From the NCBI RefSeq assembly GCF_014083985.1, contig NZ_CP046907.1, positions 372,001 through 436,000 of the forward strand: a DNA stretch of 64,000 nt. The letters run 5' to 3'. The notes under the pieces were generated by a model, which saw only the letters and a program-made list of their open reading frames with translations, did not search any database and had not been told where the DNA came from. Source of the DNA: Streptomyces sp. SCUT-3. GTDB taxonomy: Bacteria > Actinomycetota > Actinomycetes > Streptomycetales > Streptomycetaceae. Position numbers and translations under genes: made by a program. Positions 37,053-46,262 of the stretch are shown one piece after another (within the stretch, counting starts at the first letter, position 1; each line of letters starts with the position of its first letter).

Positions 37053-37974
37053 AGCCGGGGCCGCCGGACGTTTCCGCGGCCCTCTCCCCCGCCCGCCGCA
37101 GGACGTCCACCACCGCGCGGACCGACGGGCGGCGGTCGGTGTCGGCGCGCCAGACGGCGTAGACGTGACGGCTCATGGGGTGCCGCACCGGCAGCACCCG
37201 CACCCCGTCGGGCAGCGGGCCGCGTCCGAGCCGGGGGGCGACCACCACGCCGAGGCCGGCCGCGACCAGGGCGAGCTGGGTGTGGTGCTCGGCCGCCGCG
37301 TGCTGGACGCGCGGCTCGATCCCCTTGCTCCGCAGGGTGAACAGCAGCCAGTCGTGGCAGAACTCCCCGGAGGGCCACGAGATCCACTCGTCGTCGGCGA
37401 GTTCCTCCAGGGCGACGTCCGCCCGGCCGGCCAGCCGGTGGTCCGCGGGGACGACCACGTCGGCCGGGTCGTCCAGCAGCGGCGCCTTGGCCAGGTCCCC
37501 GGGCAGCGCGAGCGGACGGTTGTACCAGTCCAGGACGACGGCCACGTCCAGGTCGCCGCGCTGGAGCCGGGTGAGCGCCTCCTCCGGTTCCGTCTCGCGC
37601 AGGCGGGGCCGCAACTGCGGATGCTCCCGGCGCAGTTCGACCAGCACCTGCGGGAGGAGCCCGCGCGCGGCCGTGGGGAAGACGCCCATGACGACCTCCC
37701 CGACGGCGGCGCCGCGGTGCGCCTCCAGGTCGGAGTGCGCCAGTTCCACCTGGGAGAGGATGCGCGCGGCGTGGCCGGCCAGCAGCCGCCCGGCGTCGGT
37801 GAGCCGTACCCCGCGCCCGTTCCTGGCCAGGAGTTGCTGACCGGTCTCCCGCTCGAGCTTGCCCATCTGCTGCGAGACCGCGGAGGTCGTCACGTGCAGG
37901 ACGTCGGCCGCGGCGCCGACCGAGCCGTGGACGGCGATCGCGTGCAGGGTCCGCAGGCGCTCCAGGTTCATCAC
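37051..37974 (-). CDS. LysR-family transcriptional regulator
   Basis: 307 residues; GTG 37974 and ATG 37971 are adjacent in-frame starts. The helix-turn-helix is LERLRTLHAIAVHGSVGAAADVL then TTSAVSQQMGKLER, and the rest is the substrate-binding domain. It is divergent from an EamA-type transporter gene, so it probably controls that exporter. The effector is unknown. Confidence 0.88.
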   Translation of the reverse strand: MMNLERLRTLHAIAVHGSVGAAADVLHVTTSAVSQQMGKLERETGQQLLARNGRGVRLTDAGRLLAGHAARILSQVELAHSDLEAHRGAAVGEVVMGVFPTAARGLLPQVLVELRREHPQLRPRLRETEPEEALTRLQRGDLDVAVVLDWYNRPLALPGDLAKAPLLDDPADVVVPADHRLAGRADVALEELADDEWISWPSGEFCHDWLLFTLRSKGIEPRVQHAAAEHHTQLALVAAGLGVVVAPRLGRGPLPDGVRVLPVRHPMSRHVYAVWRADTDRRPSVRAVVDVLRRAGERAAETSGGPG

Positions 37975-38137
37975 CTAAGCGATGCTACGCGTTCACCGAC
38001 ATGTTTTCTCACTTGTCCTAAGAGATCCGGGGCGTCAGAGTTGCCCCCATGACCGCACCCGCCGCACCCGGAGGCGCAGTTCCCGCTCCGGCCTCCCCCT
38101 CCTCGCCCGCCCCGCTCCGGCCATCGCCGGTCCGGCG

Positions 38138-39064
38138 GTGGCCGTCTCCCCGCCCGCGCCGCGCCGGGGCAGGGCGCTCGACTGGCGGATCTCCTTCGCC
38201 GCGCTCTCGCTGATCTGGGGCTTCAGCTTCCTGCTGATCAAGGTCGGCGGGGAGGGATTCGCCCCGCTGCAGGTGACGCTGGGCCGGCTGGCCCTGGGCA
38301 CCGCGGTCCTGGTCGCGGCGCTCGTGCTCAGGCGGGAGAGGTTCCCCAGGGGGCTGCGCACCTGGGGGCACCTGGCCGTCGCCGCCTTCCTGCTGAACTC
38401 CCTGCCGTTCTCGCTGTTCGCCTACGCCGAGGAGACCATCCCCTCGATGCTGGCGGGCATCTGCAACTCCACCACGCCGCTGTTCAGCATGGTGCTGTCG
38501 CTGGTCGCCCTGTCCGAGGACCGGCCGACCCGCCGCCGCGCGGCCGGCCTCGGCCTGGGCTTCGCCGGCGTACTGACCGTGCTCGGCGCCTGGCAGGGCT
38601 TCTCCGGACACGACGCGGCGGGCACGGTGATGGCGCTGGCCGCGTCCCTCAGCTACGCCGTCGGCTGGATCTACGTACGGCGCTTCCTCAGCGGCACCGG
38701 TCACTCCAGTCTGTCGATGTCGTCCGCCCAGTTGACCCTCGGCACCCTCCAGCTCGCCCTGGTGACGCCGCTGTTCACCTCCGTGCCCGACAGCTTCCCG
38801 CTGCTGCCGGTCCTCGCGGTGGTCGCCCTGGGCGCACTGGGCACCGGCCTGGCGTTCCTTCTGCAGTACGGGATCGTCGCGGAGGCCGGGCCGACGGTCG
38901 CCACGATGGTCACCTACCTGATCCCGGTGGTGGCGACGGCGGCCGGCGTGCTGCTCCTCGGCGAACCGCTGGGCTGGAACGAACCGGTGGGCGCCGTGAT
39001 CGTCCTGATCGGTGCCGCGCTCGCCCAGTCCCGTCCCAGGCCTGCTCCCCCGAAGTCCTCCTGA
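38138..39064 (+). CDS. EamA/DMT-family transporter
   Basis: About 308 residues with ten predicted membrane helices in two EamA repeats (first helix LDWRISFAALSLIWGFSFLLIKVG; second repeat from GTVMALAASLSYAVGWIYV). It is probably an exporter of amino acids or metabolites. The start is uncertain. An ATG at 38049 with an Ala/Pro-rich leader is in another frame and could be the true start if one base is missing near 38,115; otherwise GTG 38138 serves. It is divergent from the LysR gene, a common regulator-exporter arrangement. Confidence 0.75.
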   Translation: MAVSPPAPRRGRALDWRISFAALSLIWGFSFLLIKVGGEGFAPLQVTLGRLALGTAVLVAALVLRRERFPRGLRTWGHLAVAAFLLNSLPFSLFAYAEETIPSMLAGICNSTTPLFSMVLSLVALSEDRPTRRRAAGLGLGFAGVLTVLGAWQGFSGHDAAGTVMALAASLSYAVGWIYVRRFLSGTGHSSLSMSSAQLTLGTLQLALVTPLFTSVPDSFPLLPVLAVVALGALGTGLAFLLQYGIVAEAGPTVATMVTYLIPVVATAAGVLLLGEPLGWNEPVGAVIVLIGAALAQSRPRPAPPKSS

Positions 39065-39109
39065 CGCCCCGCCGGCCCGCCGGCCCGGCCCGGACCGGAG
39101 CGCCCCCGG

Positions 39110-39156
39110 CCCGTCGGCCCCCGTCGGTCCCGCCCCGCCCGGCCGGGGCCGACGGG
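39110..39156. terminator. Hairpin between convergent EamA and MocR genes
   Basis: cccgtcggcccc (39110-39121) pairs with ggggccgacggg (39145-39156) with a 23-base loop. It lies between convergent genes and can act on both. Confidence 0.6.
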
Positions 39157-40488
39157 TCAGCCGAACCGGCCGGGCCCGGACGGCCGGACCGCGTCGGCCA
39201 CCGCGTCCGACAGCGGCTCGACGTCGGCGGCGTCCAGCCCGGAGACCGTCAGGCGCAGGCCCGGCGGCGAGGCCAGCCGGAAGCGCGCCCCCGGGGCCGC
39301 CACCCATCCGCCGGCGAGCAGCCGGGTGACCGCACCGGTCTCGTCCGCCACCGGGACCCAGACGTTCATGCCGCTGCGGCCGCGGGCCGCGATCCCGCGG
39401 CGGCGCAGGCCGCGCACCAGTGCGTCCCGCCGGGCGGAGTAGGAGGCGGCCACCGCCCGCGGGTCGACCGCGCCGGACTCCCACAGGTGCACCACCGCGG
39501 TCTGCAGCAGCCGGCTGACCCAGCCGGGGCCGAGGCGGTGGCGGCCGGACACCCGGTCCACGGTCACCGGGTCGCCGGTGAGCACGGCCAGCCGCAGGTC
39601 CGGCCCGTAGGCCTTGGCGGTGGAGCGGACCAGCGCCCAGTGCCGGGTGGCCCCGGCGAGGGGGTGCAGCGGCTGCGCGACGATGTCGTGGCCGTGGTCG
39701 TCGTCGATCACCAGCACCTCGGGGTGGCGGGCGAGCACGGCCCGGAGCTCGGCCGCGCGCTCCGGCCCGATCGCCGCGCCCGTCGGGTTCTGGGCCCGGT
39801 CGGTGACGATCAGCGCCCGGGCGCCGTCGTCCAGCGCGCGGGCCACGTCCTGCGGCAGCGGCCCGTCGTCGTCCAGCCCGACGGGCACCGGCCGCAACCC
39901 GAGCGCCGGGACCAGGTCGAGCAGGCTCCCCCAGCCCGGGTCCTCCACGGCCACCGCGTCCCCGGGGCGCAGGTGCGCGGCGAGCACCCTTTCAATGGCG
40001 TCCAGTGCGCCGGAGGTCACGGTGACCTGCCCGGGGGGCACGCCGTCGGCCTCCAGGCGGGCACGGGCGGTCCGGGCCAGGTCCGGGTCGACGGCGGAGC
40101 AGCCGTACAGGGCGGGGGCCTCGGCGTGGCGCGCGGCGGCCGCGGCCAGTGCGGCCCCCAGGCCGGGCAGCAGCCGCGGGTCGGGGTTGCCGTCGGCGAG
40201 GTTCCGGGCGCCGGGTGGCACCTCGATCCGCACCTGGTCGCGCGCGACGCTGGCGGGGCGGGCCCGCACCCGGGTGCCGCGGCGGCCGGCCGTCTCCACC
40301 ACGCCCCGGTCCCGCAGCAGGCGGTAGGCGGCGGCCACGGTGTTGGGGTTGACGCCGAGTTCGGCGGCCAGTTCGCGCAGGGGCGGCAGAGCCCGGCCCG
40401 GCTCGAGGAGTCCCTCGCCGACCGCGCGTTCGATGTCGGCCGCGATCTCCGATGCGCGCCGACCGGTGAACCGATATCCTTCTAGCAC
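39157..40488 (-). CDS. MocR-type regulator (GntR helix-turn-helix fused to aminotransferase fold)
   Basis: 443 residues from a GTG at 40488. The N-terminal GntR winged helix is EIAADIERAVGEGLLEPGRALPPLRELAAELGVNPNTVAAAYRLL. From residue 95 on it follows a fold-type I aminotransferase. The PLP lysine sits in STAKAYGPDLRLAVL, with the earlier TDRAQNPTGAA and IDDDHGHD motifs. MocR proteins use PLP as a ligand and often control B6 or amino-acid genes. It is only 35 bases from a divergent FMN-binding gene of the pyridoxamine-phosphate-oxidase fold, its likely target. No ribosome site is obvious, so it may be leaderless. Confidence 0.9.
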   Translation of the reverse strand: MLEGYRFTGRRASEIAADIERAVGEGLLEPGRALPPLRELAAELGVNPNTVAAAYRLLRDRGVVETAGRRGTRVRARPASVARDQVRIEVPPGARNLADGNPDPRLLPGLGAALAAAAARHAEAPALYGCSAVDPDLARTARARLEADGVPPGQVTVTSGALDAIERVLAAHLRPGDAVAVEDPGWGSLLDLVPALGLRPVPVGLDDDGPLPQDVARALDDGARALIVTDRAQNPTGAAIGPERAAELRAVLARHPEVLVIDDDHGHDIVAQPLHPLAGATRHWALVRSTAKAYGPDLRLAVLTGDPVTVDRVSGRHRLGPGWVSRLLQTAVVHLWESGAVDPRAVAASYSARRDALVRGLRRRGIAARGRSGMNVWVPVADETGAVTRLLAGGWVAAPGARFRLASPPGLRLTVSGLDAADVEPLSDAVADAVRPSGPGRFG

Positions 40489-40523
40489 AAAAAGCAGTAT
40501 GCACTATTACGAAAGAGGTCGCA
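40489..40523. promoter_or_regulatory. 35-bp divergent promoter between MocR and FMN-protein genes
   Basis: This very short AT-rich spacer (aaaaagcagtatgcactattacg) must hold promoter elements for both divergent genes and probably the MocR binding site. tatgcactattac is the only AT-rich core. It leaves room only for a leaderless or very short leader on the minus strand. Confidence 0.55.
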
Positions 40524-41189
40524 ATGTCCGCCGACACTGCTGCGCCGTACGAGCCCACCGCCCGCACCGTCCCCACCCGCAACGGCCGACGCGCCTCCTA
40601 CGACCGCGACCTGGTGCACTCGGTCCTCGACGAGGGCTGGGTCTGCCACATGGGCTTCGTCCGCGACGGCGCCCCGGTGGTGCTGCCGACGCTGTACGCC
40701 CGGGTCGGCGAGCGGCTGTACGTGCACGGCTCGACCGGATCGCGCCCCCTGCGGGGCGCGAGCGGGGAGCAGGGCCTGCCCGTGTGCCTGACCGTCACCC
40801 TGGTCGACGGCATCGTCCTGGCGCGCTCGGCCTTCCACCACTCGGTCAACTACCGCTCGGTGGTCGTGCACGGCACCGCCTTCCGGGTCACCGACCCCGC
40901 CGAGCTGGCCGAGGCCCTGGACGCCCTGGTCGACCACTCCGTCCCCGGCCGCAGCCGCGACTGCCGCCCGGCCGACGCCAAGGAGCTGGCCGCCACCGCC
41001 GTGATCCGCCTCGACCTGCGCGAGGTCTCCGCCAAGGTCCGTTCCGGCGGCCCCAACGACGAGCCGGAGGATTTGGACCTGCCCCACTGGACCGGTGTCC
41101 TGCCCGTCACGACGTCCTACGGCGCCCCCGTCCCCGCGGACGACCTCGACCCCGCCGTCCCCCTGCCCGACTACCTGGCCGCCCGCTGA
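40524..41189 (+). CDS. Pyridoxamine 5'-phosphate oxidase-fold FMN-binding protein
   Basis: 221 residues from the ATG at 40524 (gaaagagg upstream). The split-barrel core reads GWVCHMGFVRDGAPVVLPTLYARVGERLYVHGSTGSRPL and, later, FHHSVNYRSVVVHGTA. This is the NimA/FMN_bind_2-like subgroup of the PNPOx fold, rather than genuine PdxH. It may bind FMN or F420 and reduce a small molecule. Control by the divergent MocR regulator suggests a link to PLP or amino acids. Confidence 0.85.
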   Translation: MSADTAAPYEPTARTVPTRNGRRASYDRDLVHSVLDEGWVCHMGFVRDGAPVVLPTLYARVGERLYVHGSTGSRPLRGASGEQGLPVCLTVTLVDGIVLARSAFHHSVNYRSVVVHGTAFRVTDPAELAEALDALVDHSVPGRSRDCRPADAKELAATAVIRLDLREVSAKVRSGGPNDEPEDLDLPHWTGVLPVTTSYGAPVPADDLDPAVPLPDYLAAR

Positions 41190-41359
41190 CCCGCGGGGCC
41201 GTCGGGACGGCACCGCGGCCGCGGCCGGCTCCACCGCGTCGCCGCCGCAGTACATCAGCTGCGTCCCCGCCCTCAGGTCCGCGGCGGGAAACGCGGTGCC
41301 CGGCGGGCCACCGGCGCACCCTCGCCACCGCGACGCCCGGCGGCGGCCCGCAGGTCCCC

Positions 41360-42331
41360 CTACGCGGCGGCCGCAGCGTCCGCCGCACGGCGCGCCCCGG
41401 CGGCCGAACGCGCTTCGGCCAGCCCCAGCGCCGTCACCGAGCCCAACAGCACCGCGGTGCCGACCACGGTCCCCGCGCTCAGGCGCTCGCCCAGCAGGAC
41501 CACCGCGATCAGGGCCGCCGTCGCCGGCTCGACCAGGGCGATCACCGAGGCCGTCGCGGCCCGCACGACCGTCAGTCCCGCGAAGTACAGCCCGTAGGCG
41601 AGCGCTGTCGGTACAGCGGCCATGTAGACCAGCAGCCACAGTGTCTCGGCGGGCCGGCGCACGGACGGGAGGAGCCCCTCCGCGACGGCGAGCGGCAGCA
41701 GGCAGACGGATCCGACCACGAAGGACTCCAATGCCGCGCGGTAGGGGTCGGTTCCCGTCCCGCCGCGTCCGGACCGGCGAGTCAGGAGGGTGACGCAGGC
41801 GTAGCCCGCGGCGGACACCAGCGCGCAGGCGACGCCCGACGGACGGACGGTCCCGCCGTCCCCGTCCCCCAGGATCAGGACCACCAGCCCGGCCAGGGCG
41901 CCCGCGACGGCGAACGCCCCGGACCGGCCGAGGCGCTCCCCCATGGTCAGCCGTGCGCCGGCGGCGACGAGCAGCGGGCCGGAGCCGAGGGTGACGACGG
42001 TGGCCACGGCCAGACCGGTCTCCACGACCGCCGCGAAGTAGGCGGTCTGGAAGATCGCCAGTCCGAGGCCGACCGCGAGCACGTGCGGCCACCTGCGGCG
42101 GTAGGGGGTGACGGAACCCCGCGGCCGCGGACCGCGGCCCGCGGCGAACGCCAGCAGCAGCACGGCGCCCCCGGCGCACCGCCAGAAGGACAGTGCCACC
42201 GGCCCGGCGTCACTGGTGCGGGCCAGCAGGGCTGCCGCCGCGCCCGCGGTGCCCCAGGCCGTGGCGGCGACGGTTACGCAGATCAGACCCCGGGCTGCGG
42301 ACAGGGTCGTCGAAGGTACGGATACGGACAC
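41360..42331 (-). CDS. EamA/DMT-family transporter
   Basis: 323 residues with about ten membrane helices in two EamA repeats ([22 protein letters not shown] at the start; [18 protein letters not shown] opening the second repeat). It is probably a metabolite or amino-acid exporter. It is followed on the same strand by no other gene for 170 bases and lies downstream of another EamA gene. The substrate is unknown. Confidence 0.88.
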   Translation of the reverse strand: MSVSVPSTTLSAARGLICVTVAATAWGTAGAAAALLARTSDAGPVALSFWRCAGGAVLLLAFAAGRGPRPRGSVTPYRRRWPHVLAVGLGLAIFQTAYFAAVVETGLAVATVVTLGSGPLLVAAGARLTMGERLGRSGAFAVAGALAGLVVLILGDGDGGTVRPSGVACALVSAAGYACVTLLTRRSGRGGTGTDPYRAALESFVVGSVCLLPLAVAEGLLPSVRRPAETLWLLVYMAAVPTALAYGLYFAGLTVVRAATASVIALVEPATAALIAVVLLGERLSAGTVVGTAVLLGSVTALGLAEARSAAGARRAADAAAAA

Positions 42332-42605
42332 GAGTGTTCTCCCGCGAAGGTGGAGGAGCGGTCGCCGACGATCCGGTTGCGGGCAGCGACGACGTGCTCG
42401 GGGCGCGGACCGCGCCCCGGGCCGAGTCCTTCGGGGTCTCGCCGCCCGCGCTACGCGGGAGGCGGCAGAACAGTCGAATGCATGGTCGGCACCCTAGGCC
42501 CCCCGGGCCCGGCGGACAACTGCCTCGGGCGCCGCGGGTCCCGCGGGCGAGCGGCTCGGAGAGCCGGGTGCGACGCGTTTCCCGGGCGCGGTGCCGCGCG
42601 GCGGC

Positions 42606-43613
42606 TCAGGCGCGGCCGGGACGCTCCGCCCGCGGCTCGCCCCCGACGGCCGCCCCGGCCTCCGCCCTCCCCGCGTCCTCGGGGAGCGGCTCCACTGTCG
42701 GGGCCGTTCCCGGGACGGCGGTCTGCGCGACGGCCGCGCCCGCGAGCACCAGCACGCCGCCCACGACCTGGGGCGCCGACAGGTGCTCCCCCAGGAGGAC
42801 CCAGGCCAGCACCGTGGCGATCACCGCCTCCAGGCAGGCGACCACCGCCGCCACCTGCGGTGAGAGCCGCCGCACCGACAGCACGCCGGTCAGGTAGGCG
42901 ACCACGGTCGCCACCAGGACCACCCAGGCCACCAGCAGCACGGCCGGCACATTCTTGTCGCCGAGCGCGGCCCGGCCGGCCAGGACCGTCCAGTCCATCT
43001 CCCAGGGGCGGGCGACGACGGTGAGCAGCGCCGCACCGACCAGGAGCCCGTGGGCGATCACCGCCGTCGGGTCCACGGCGTCCTCGCCGCGACCGCCGTG
43101 GTCGGAGAGCACGAAGTAGCCCACCTGGCAGCCCGCCGCGCCGAGCGCGAACAGCAGGCCGAGCACGTCGAAGGCCAGGCCCGACCAGACCTCGACCACG
43201 CAGGCGAGCCCGGCGACGGCGAGGACCACGCCCAGGGCGGCGGACCGGGTGACGTGCCGGCGCTGGACGAAGCGCACCCAGCCGAGCACCAGCGCCGGCG
43301 CCAGGTACTCCACGAGCAGGGCCACCCCCACGGGTACGCGGGAGATCGCGGCGAAGTAGAACGCCTGCACGCCGGCGACCGCGAGGAGGCCGAAGCCGGC
43401 CAGCAGTCCCGGGTTGCGCAGCAGCGCCCTCCTGTGGCTCACGGCCACCGGGAGCATGACCAGCGCGGCGCCGGCCACCCTGAGCCAGACCACGTGCAGC
43501 GGGTCGAGCCCCGCACCGATCAGCGGCTTGGCCGCCACCCCCGAACCGCCGAACGCGAAAGCCGAGGCCAGGGCCAGCGCCAGCCCCGATCCCCTCCCCT
43601 GAGTACCGTGCAT
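42606..43613 (-). CDS. EamA/DMT-family transporter
   Basis: 335 residues from the ATG at 43613. Ten membrane helices in two repeats, starting SGLALALASAFAFGGSGVAAKPLI and with VAYLTGVLSVRRLSPQVAAVVACLEAV in the second half, match the RhaT/EamA carriers. A charged Glu/Ala-rich C-terminal tail follows. It is one of three EamA-type exporters within 6 kb, but the three are not close copies. Confidence 0.88.
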   Translation of the reverse strand: MHGTQGRGSGLALALASAFAFGGSGVAAKPLIGAGLDPLHVVWLRVAGAALVMLPVAVSHRRALLRNPGLLAGFGLLAVAGVQAFYFAAISRVPVGVALLVEYLAPALVLGWVRFVQRRHVTRSAALGVVLAVAGLACVVEVWSGLAFDVLGLLFALGAAGCQVGYFVLSDHGGRGEDAVDPTAVIAHGLLVGAALLTVVARPWEMDWTVLAGRAALGDKNVPAVLLVAWVVLVATVVAYLTGVLSVRRLSPQVAAVVACLEAVIATVLAWVLLGEHLSAPQVVGGVLVLAGAAVAQTAVPGTAPTVEPLPEDAGRAEAGAAVGGEPRAERPGRA

Positions 43614-43734
43614 CGGGCCATCCTCGCACCCCGCCCCGGCGCCCCCGCCGCACACCCCTCGTCCCGCCGCCCGGGGCCGCGGAGGGCGGGGTGCGGACGG
43701 CGGGGTGCGCGGGTGTGCGCGGGTGTGCGGCTGC

Positions 43735-44403
43735 TCAGGGCCAGAGCAGGCCGCGCGTCCAGCCGTCGCCCTCCCGCAGGTAGCGCAGCCGGACGTGGTG
43801 GCGGTCGGCGGAGCCCTGCCAGAACTCGATCTCGTCCGCCCGCACCGTGCAGACCGTGTGGTCGGGCGGCACCGCCAGGGGGTCGGCCTCGAGGTGCTCG
43901 CGCGCCCTGGCCCGCGCGTGCTCGTACTCGCGGGCCCCGGACAGGGGTGCGCTGGTGCGTCCGGTGAACGCGGCCTCGCGGGAGGCGGGGCTGCGGCCGA
44001 GGAAGTCCTCGCGGGCGGTTGGCTGCGGTGCGGTCTCCACCCGTCCCGTCACGCGGACCTGGCGGCCCTGGGCCGGCCAGTACCAGGTGAGCGCGGCCCG
44101 GGGGTTGTCCGCCAGTTCCCTGCCCTTGCGGCTGGCCGAGCTGGTGGCGAAGACGAACCCGCAGTCCTCGACGTCGACGTCCCTCAGCAGCAGCACCCGG
44201 GCGGAGGGCCGCCCCTGCCGGTCTGCCGTGCTCAGCGTCATCACCTGGGGTTCGCCCGTACCCGCGTCCAGCGCCTCGCCGATCCAGCGGACGAACAGCT
44301 CCCCCGGCCTCTCCGGTGCCCGCCCGGTGTCGAACGGGGGCAGCGGCCCCGCCAGCGCGGGCGCCCGCAGCAGACGGCTCCTCAACGACTCGTCGGCTTC
44401 CAT
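43735..44403 (-). CDS. PdxH/PhzG-like pyridoxamine 5'-phosphate oxidase family enzyme
   Basis: 222 residues from the ATG at 44403. The layout is that of PdxH: FVRWIGEALDAGTGEPQVMTLSTAD, RPSARVLLLRDVD, FATSSASRKGRELADNPRAALTWYWP, and the C-terminal EFWQGSADRHHVRLRY with conserved Arg and Trp. It binds FMN and oxidises an amine or dihydro-aromatic with oxygen. Because it is divergent from a PhzF-like gene it may be the PhzG-like branch rather than the housekeeping PLP-making enzyme. Confidence 0.87.
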   Translation of the reverse strand: MEADESLRSRLLRAPALAGPLPPFDTGRAPERPGELFVRWIGEALDAGTGEPQVMTLSTADRQGRPSARVLLLRDVDVEDCGFVFATSSASRKGRELADNPRAALTWYWPAQGRQVRVTGRVETAPQPTAREDFLGRSPASREAAFTGRTSAPLSGAREYEHARARAREHLEADPLAVPPDHTVCTVRADEIEFWQGSADRHHVRLRYLREGDGWTRGLLWP

Positions 44404-44505
44404 GCCACGATCCTCACACACCGCCCGGCCCCGCCGGACCGAGCAGTCCACCGGGTGCGGAGCGGCCCTCTCCTGCCGGTGGGCCAACGGCTATATTCGC
44501 AGGTC

Positions 44506-45327
44506 ATGAGGATCCGTATCGTCGACGCGTTCACCGACCGCCCCTTCGCCGGCAACCCGGCGGGCGTGGTCCTGCTGGAGGAGGACCGCTTCCCGGACGA
44601 CGCCTGGCTGCAGCGGGTGGCAGCCGAGGTCAACCTGTCGGAGACCGCCTTCGCCCACCGCGTCCCGCAGGACCCGGAGGCGGACTGGGCCCTGCGCTGG
44701 CTCACCCCGTCCACCGAGGTGGACCTGTGCGGGCACGCCACCCTGGCCACCGCCCACGTGCTGCACACCACCGGCGCGGCGACCGGCACCGTCCGCTTCA
44801 CCACCCGCGGCGGGATCCTCACCGCGACGGCGGAGCCGGACGGCACGATCGCCCTGGACTTCCCCGCCGCCCCGCTGACCGCCGTCGACGTCCCCGGGGA
44901 CTTGGCGGACGCGCTGGGCGCCGAACCGCTCTCCGCCCACGACACCGGCCCCGTGGTCGGGGACCTGCTGGTCGAACTCGCCGACGAGAGGACCGTGCGC
45001 GGTCTCGACCCGGACCTCGCCGCCGTCGCCCGGCTCTCCCACCGGGGCGTCATCGTGACGGCCCGGGCCGGGGAGCCGGGTTGCGGCTACGACTTCGTCT
45101 CCCGCTTCTTCGGGCCCGCGGTCGGCGTCCCCGAGGACCCGGTGACCGGCAGCGCCCACACCGCCCTGGCCCCGTTCTGGGCGGCCCGGACGGGCCGCAC
45201 CGAGGCCGTCGGCCTGCAGGCCTCGGCCCGCACCGGCCTGGTGTCCACGGCGCTGCGCGGCGACCGGGTGCACCTGCGGGGCACGGCGGTGACCGTGGTC
45301 GACGGCGAACTGCTCGCCCGGCCCTGA
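44506..45327 (+). CDS. PhzF-family isomerase-like protein
   Basis: 273 residues from the ATG at 44506. Family motifs are IRIVDAFTDRPFAGNPAGVVLL, the catalytic Glu in NLSETAF near residue 45, WLTPSTEVDLCGHATLATAHVL, and the C-terminal EDPVTGSAHTAL. PhzF proteins have the diaminopimelate-epimerase fold and isomerise small acids. The lone version is widespread and mostly uncharacterised. No other phenazine genes are nearby except the PdxH/PhzG-like divergent neighbour, so phenazine production is not suggested. Confidence 0.9.
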   Translation: MRIRIVDAFTDRPFAGNPAGVVLLEEDRFPDDAWLQRVAAEVNLSETAFAHRVPQDPEADWALRWLTPSTEVDLCGHATLATAHVLHTTGAATGTVRFTTRGGILTATAEPDGTIALDFPAAPLTAVDVPGDLADALGAEPLSAHDTGPVVGDLLVELADERTVRGLDPDLAAVARLSHRGVIVTARAGEPGCGYDFVSRFFGPAVGVPEDPVTGSAHTALAPFWAARTGRTEAVGLQASARTGLVSTALRGDRVHLRGTAVTVVDGELLARP

Positions 45328-45406
45328 CCGCCGCGGGGACGGGACGGCCGGTCGCCCCCTCCCCCGGTCCCGCCCCCTCCCCCGCCTCCGTCCCCGGCGC
45401 GTGCGC

Positions 45407-46204
45407 TCAGGAGGGGACGGGGAGCCAGCCGACCCTCCCCGCCAGCAGTGCGTAGCCGGCGAAGGCGACGACGTCGATGAGGGCGTGGGCCGCCACCAGC
45501 GGGCCGACCCGTCCCCAGCGGCGGTACAGCAGGACGAAGACGACGCCCATCGCCATGTTGCCGACCATCCCGCCGACGCCCTGGTAGAGGTGGTAGGTGC
45601 CGCGCAGCACGGAGGAGGCCGCCAGCGACCGCCCGGGGCTCCAGCCCAGCATGTCCAGGCGCCGCAGCAGGTAGCCGACGACGATCACCTCCTCGAGCAC
45701 CGAGTTCTGCACGGCGGAGGCGATCAGCACCGGGAACTTCCACCACACCTCGGGCAGGGCCTCGGGCACCACCGTGAGGTTGAACCCGGCCGCCCGCATG
45801 CCGAGGTAGAACAGCAGCCCGGTGCCCCCGACGCCCGCCGCCAGGGCCGCGCCCCGCCTCAGGTCGCCCAGGGGGCGGCGCAGGTCGAAGCCGATCGAGG
45901 AGGCCGAGGCTCCCTCGCGCAGCAGCAGGTGCAGGACGAGCGCGACGGGCACCAGCGCGGTGGAGATGCCGAACAGCTGCCAGGCCAGGTCCAGCCAGGG
46001 CCGGCCCGGGGCCCGCGACCCGTTGAGGGTGGCGGCCTGGTCGGCGAGCCCGCCGGGTCGGGTGAGCGAGCCGGTGAAGCTGATCAGCGAGGAGACCGCG
46101 CTGGCGCCCAGCGAGAGGCCGAGGACCAGCAGGAGTTCGGTGCGCAGCACGCGCCGGCCGGGACCGGCCGCGGGTTCGAGCGTTGGCGTCGTCACAGGAG
46201 ACAC
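45407..46204 (-). CDS. CPBP-family intramembrane metalloprotease
   Basis: 265 residues with about eight membrane helices. The Abi/CAAX-protease motifs are seen: motif 1 NSVLEEVIVVGYLL (paired Glu; the usual Arg is shifted to LLRRL), motif 2 SVLRGTYHLYQG, motif 3 AHALIDVVAF. It would be a membrane-embedded metalloprotease of unknown substrate, a family often linked to bacteriocin immunity or prenyl-protein processing. It follows the glutamate-cysteine-ligase-like gene by 58 bases on the same strand. Confidence 0.88.
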   Translation of the reverse strand: MSPVTTPTLEPAAGPGRRVLRTELLLVLGLSLGASAVSSLISFTGSLTRPGGLADQAATLNGSRAPGRPWLDLAWQLFGISTALVPVALVLHLLLREGASASSIGFDLRRPLGDLRRGAALAAGVGGTGLLFYLGMRAAGFNLTVVPEALPEVWWKFPVLIASAVQNSVLEEVIVVGYLLRRLDMLGWSPGRSLAASSVLRGTYHLYQGVGGMVGNMAMGVVFVLLYRRWGRVGPLVAAHALIDVVAFAGYALLAGRVGWLPVPS

Positions 46205-46262
46205 CCTGCCCCACGGTCCCGCGGACCGGGAGCGCGGGGCACGGCGGCGCGGGCCGGGCCGG

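Noticed and set aside
43735..45327. A phenazine biosynthesis cluster
   Set aside because: Only PhzF- and PdxH/PhzG-like genes are present; the core phzA-E genes are absent.
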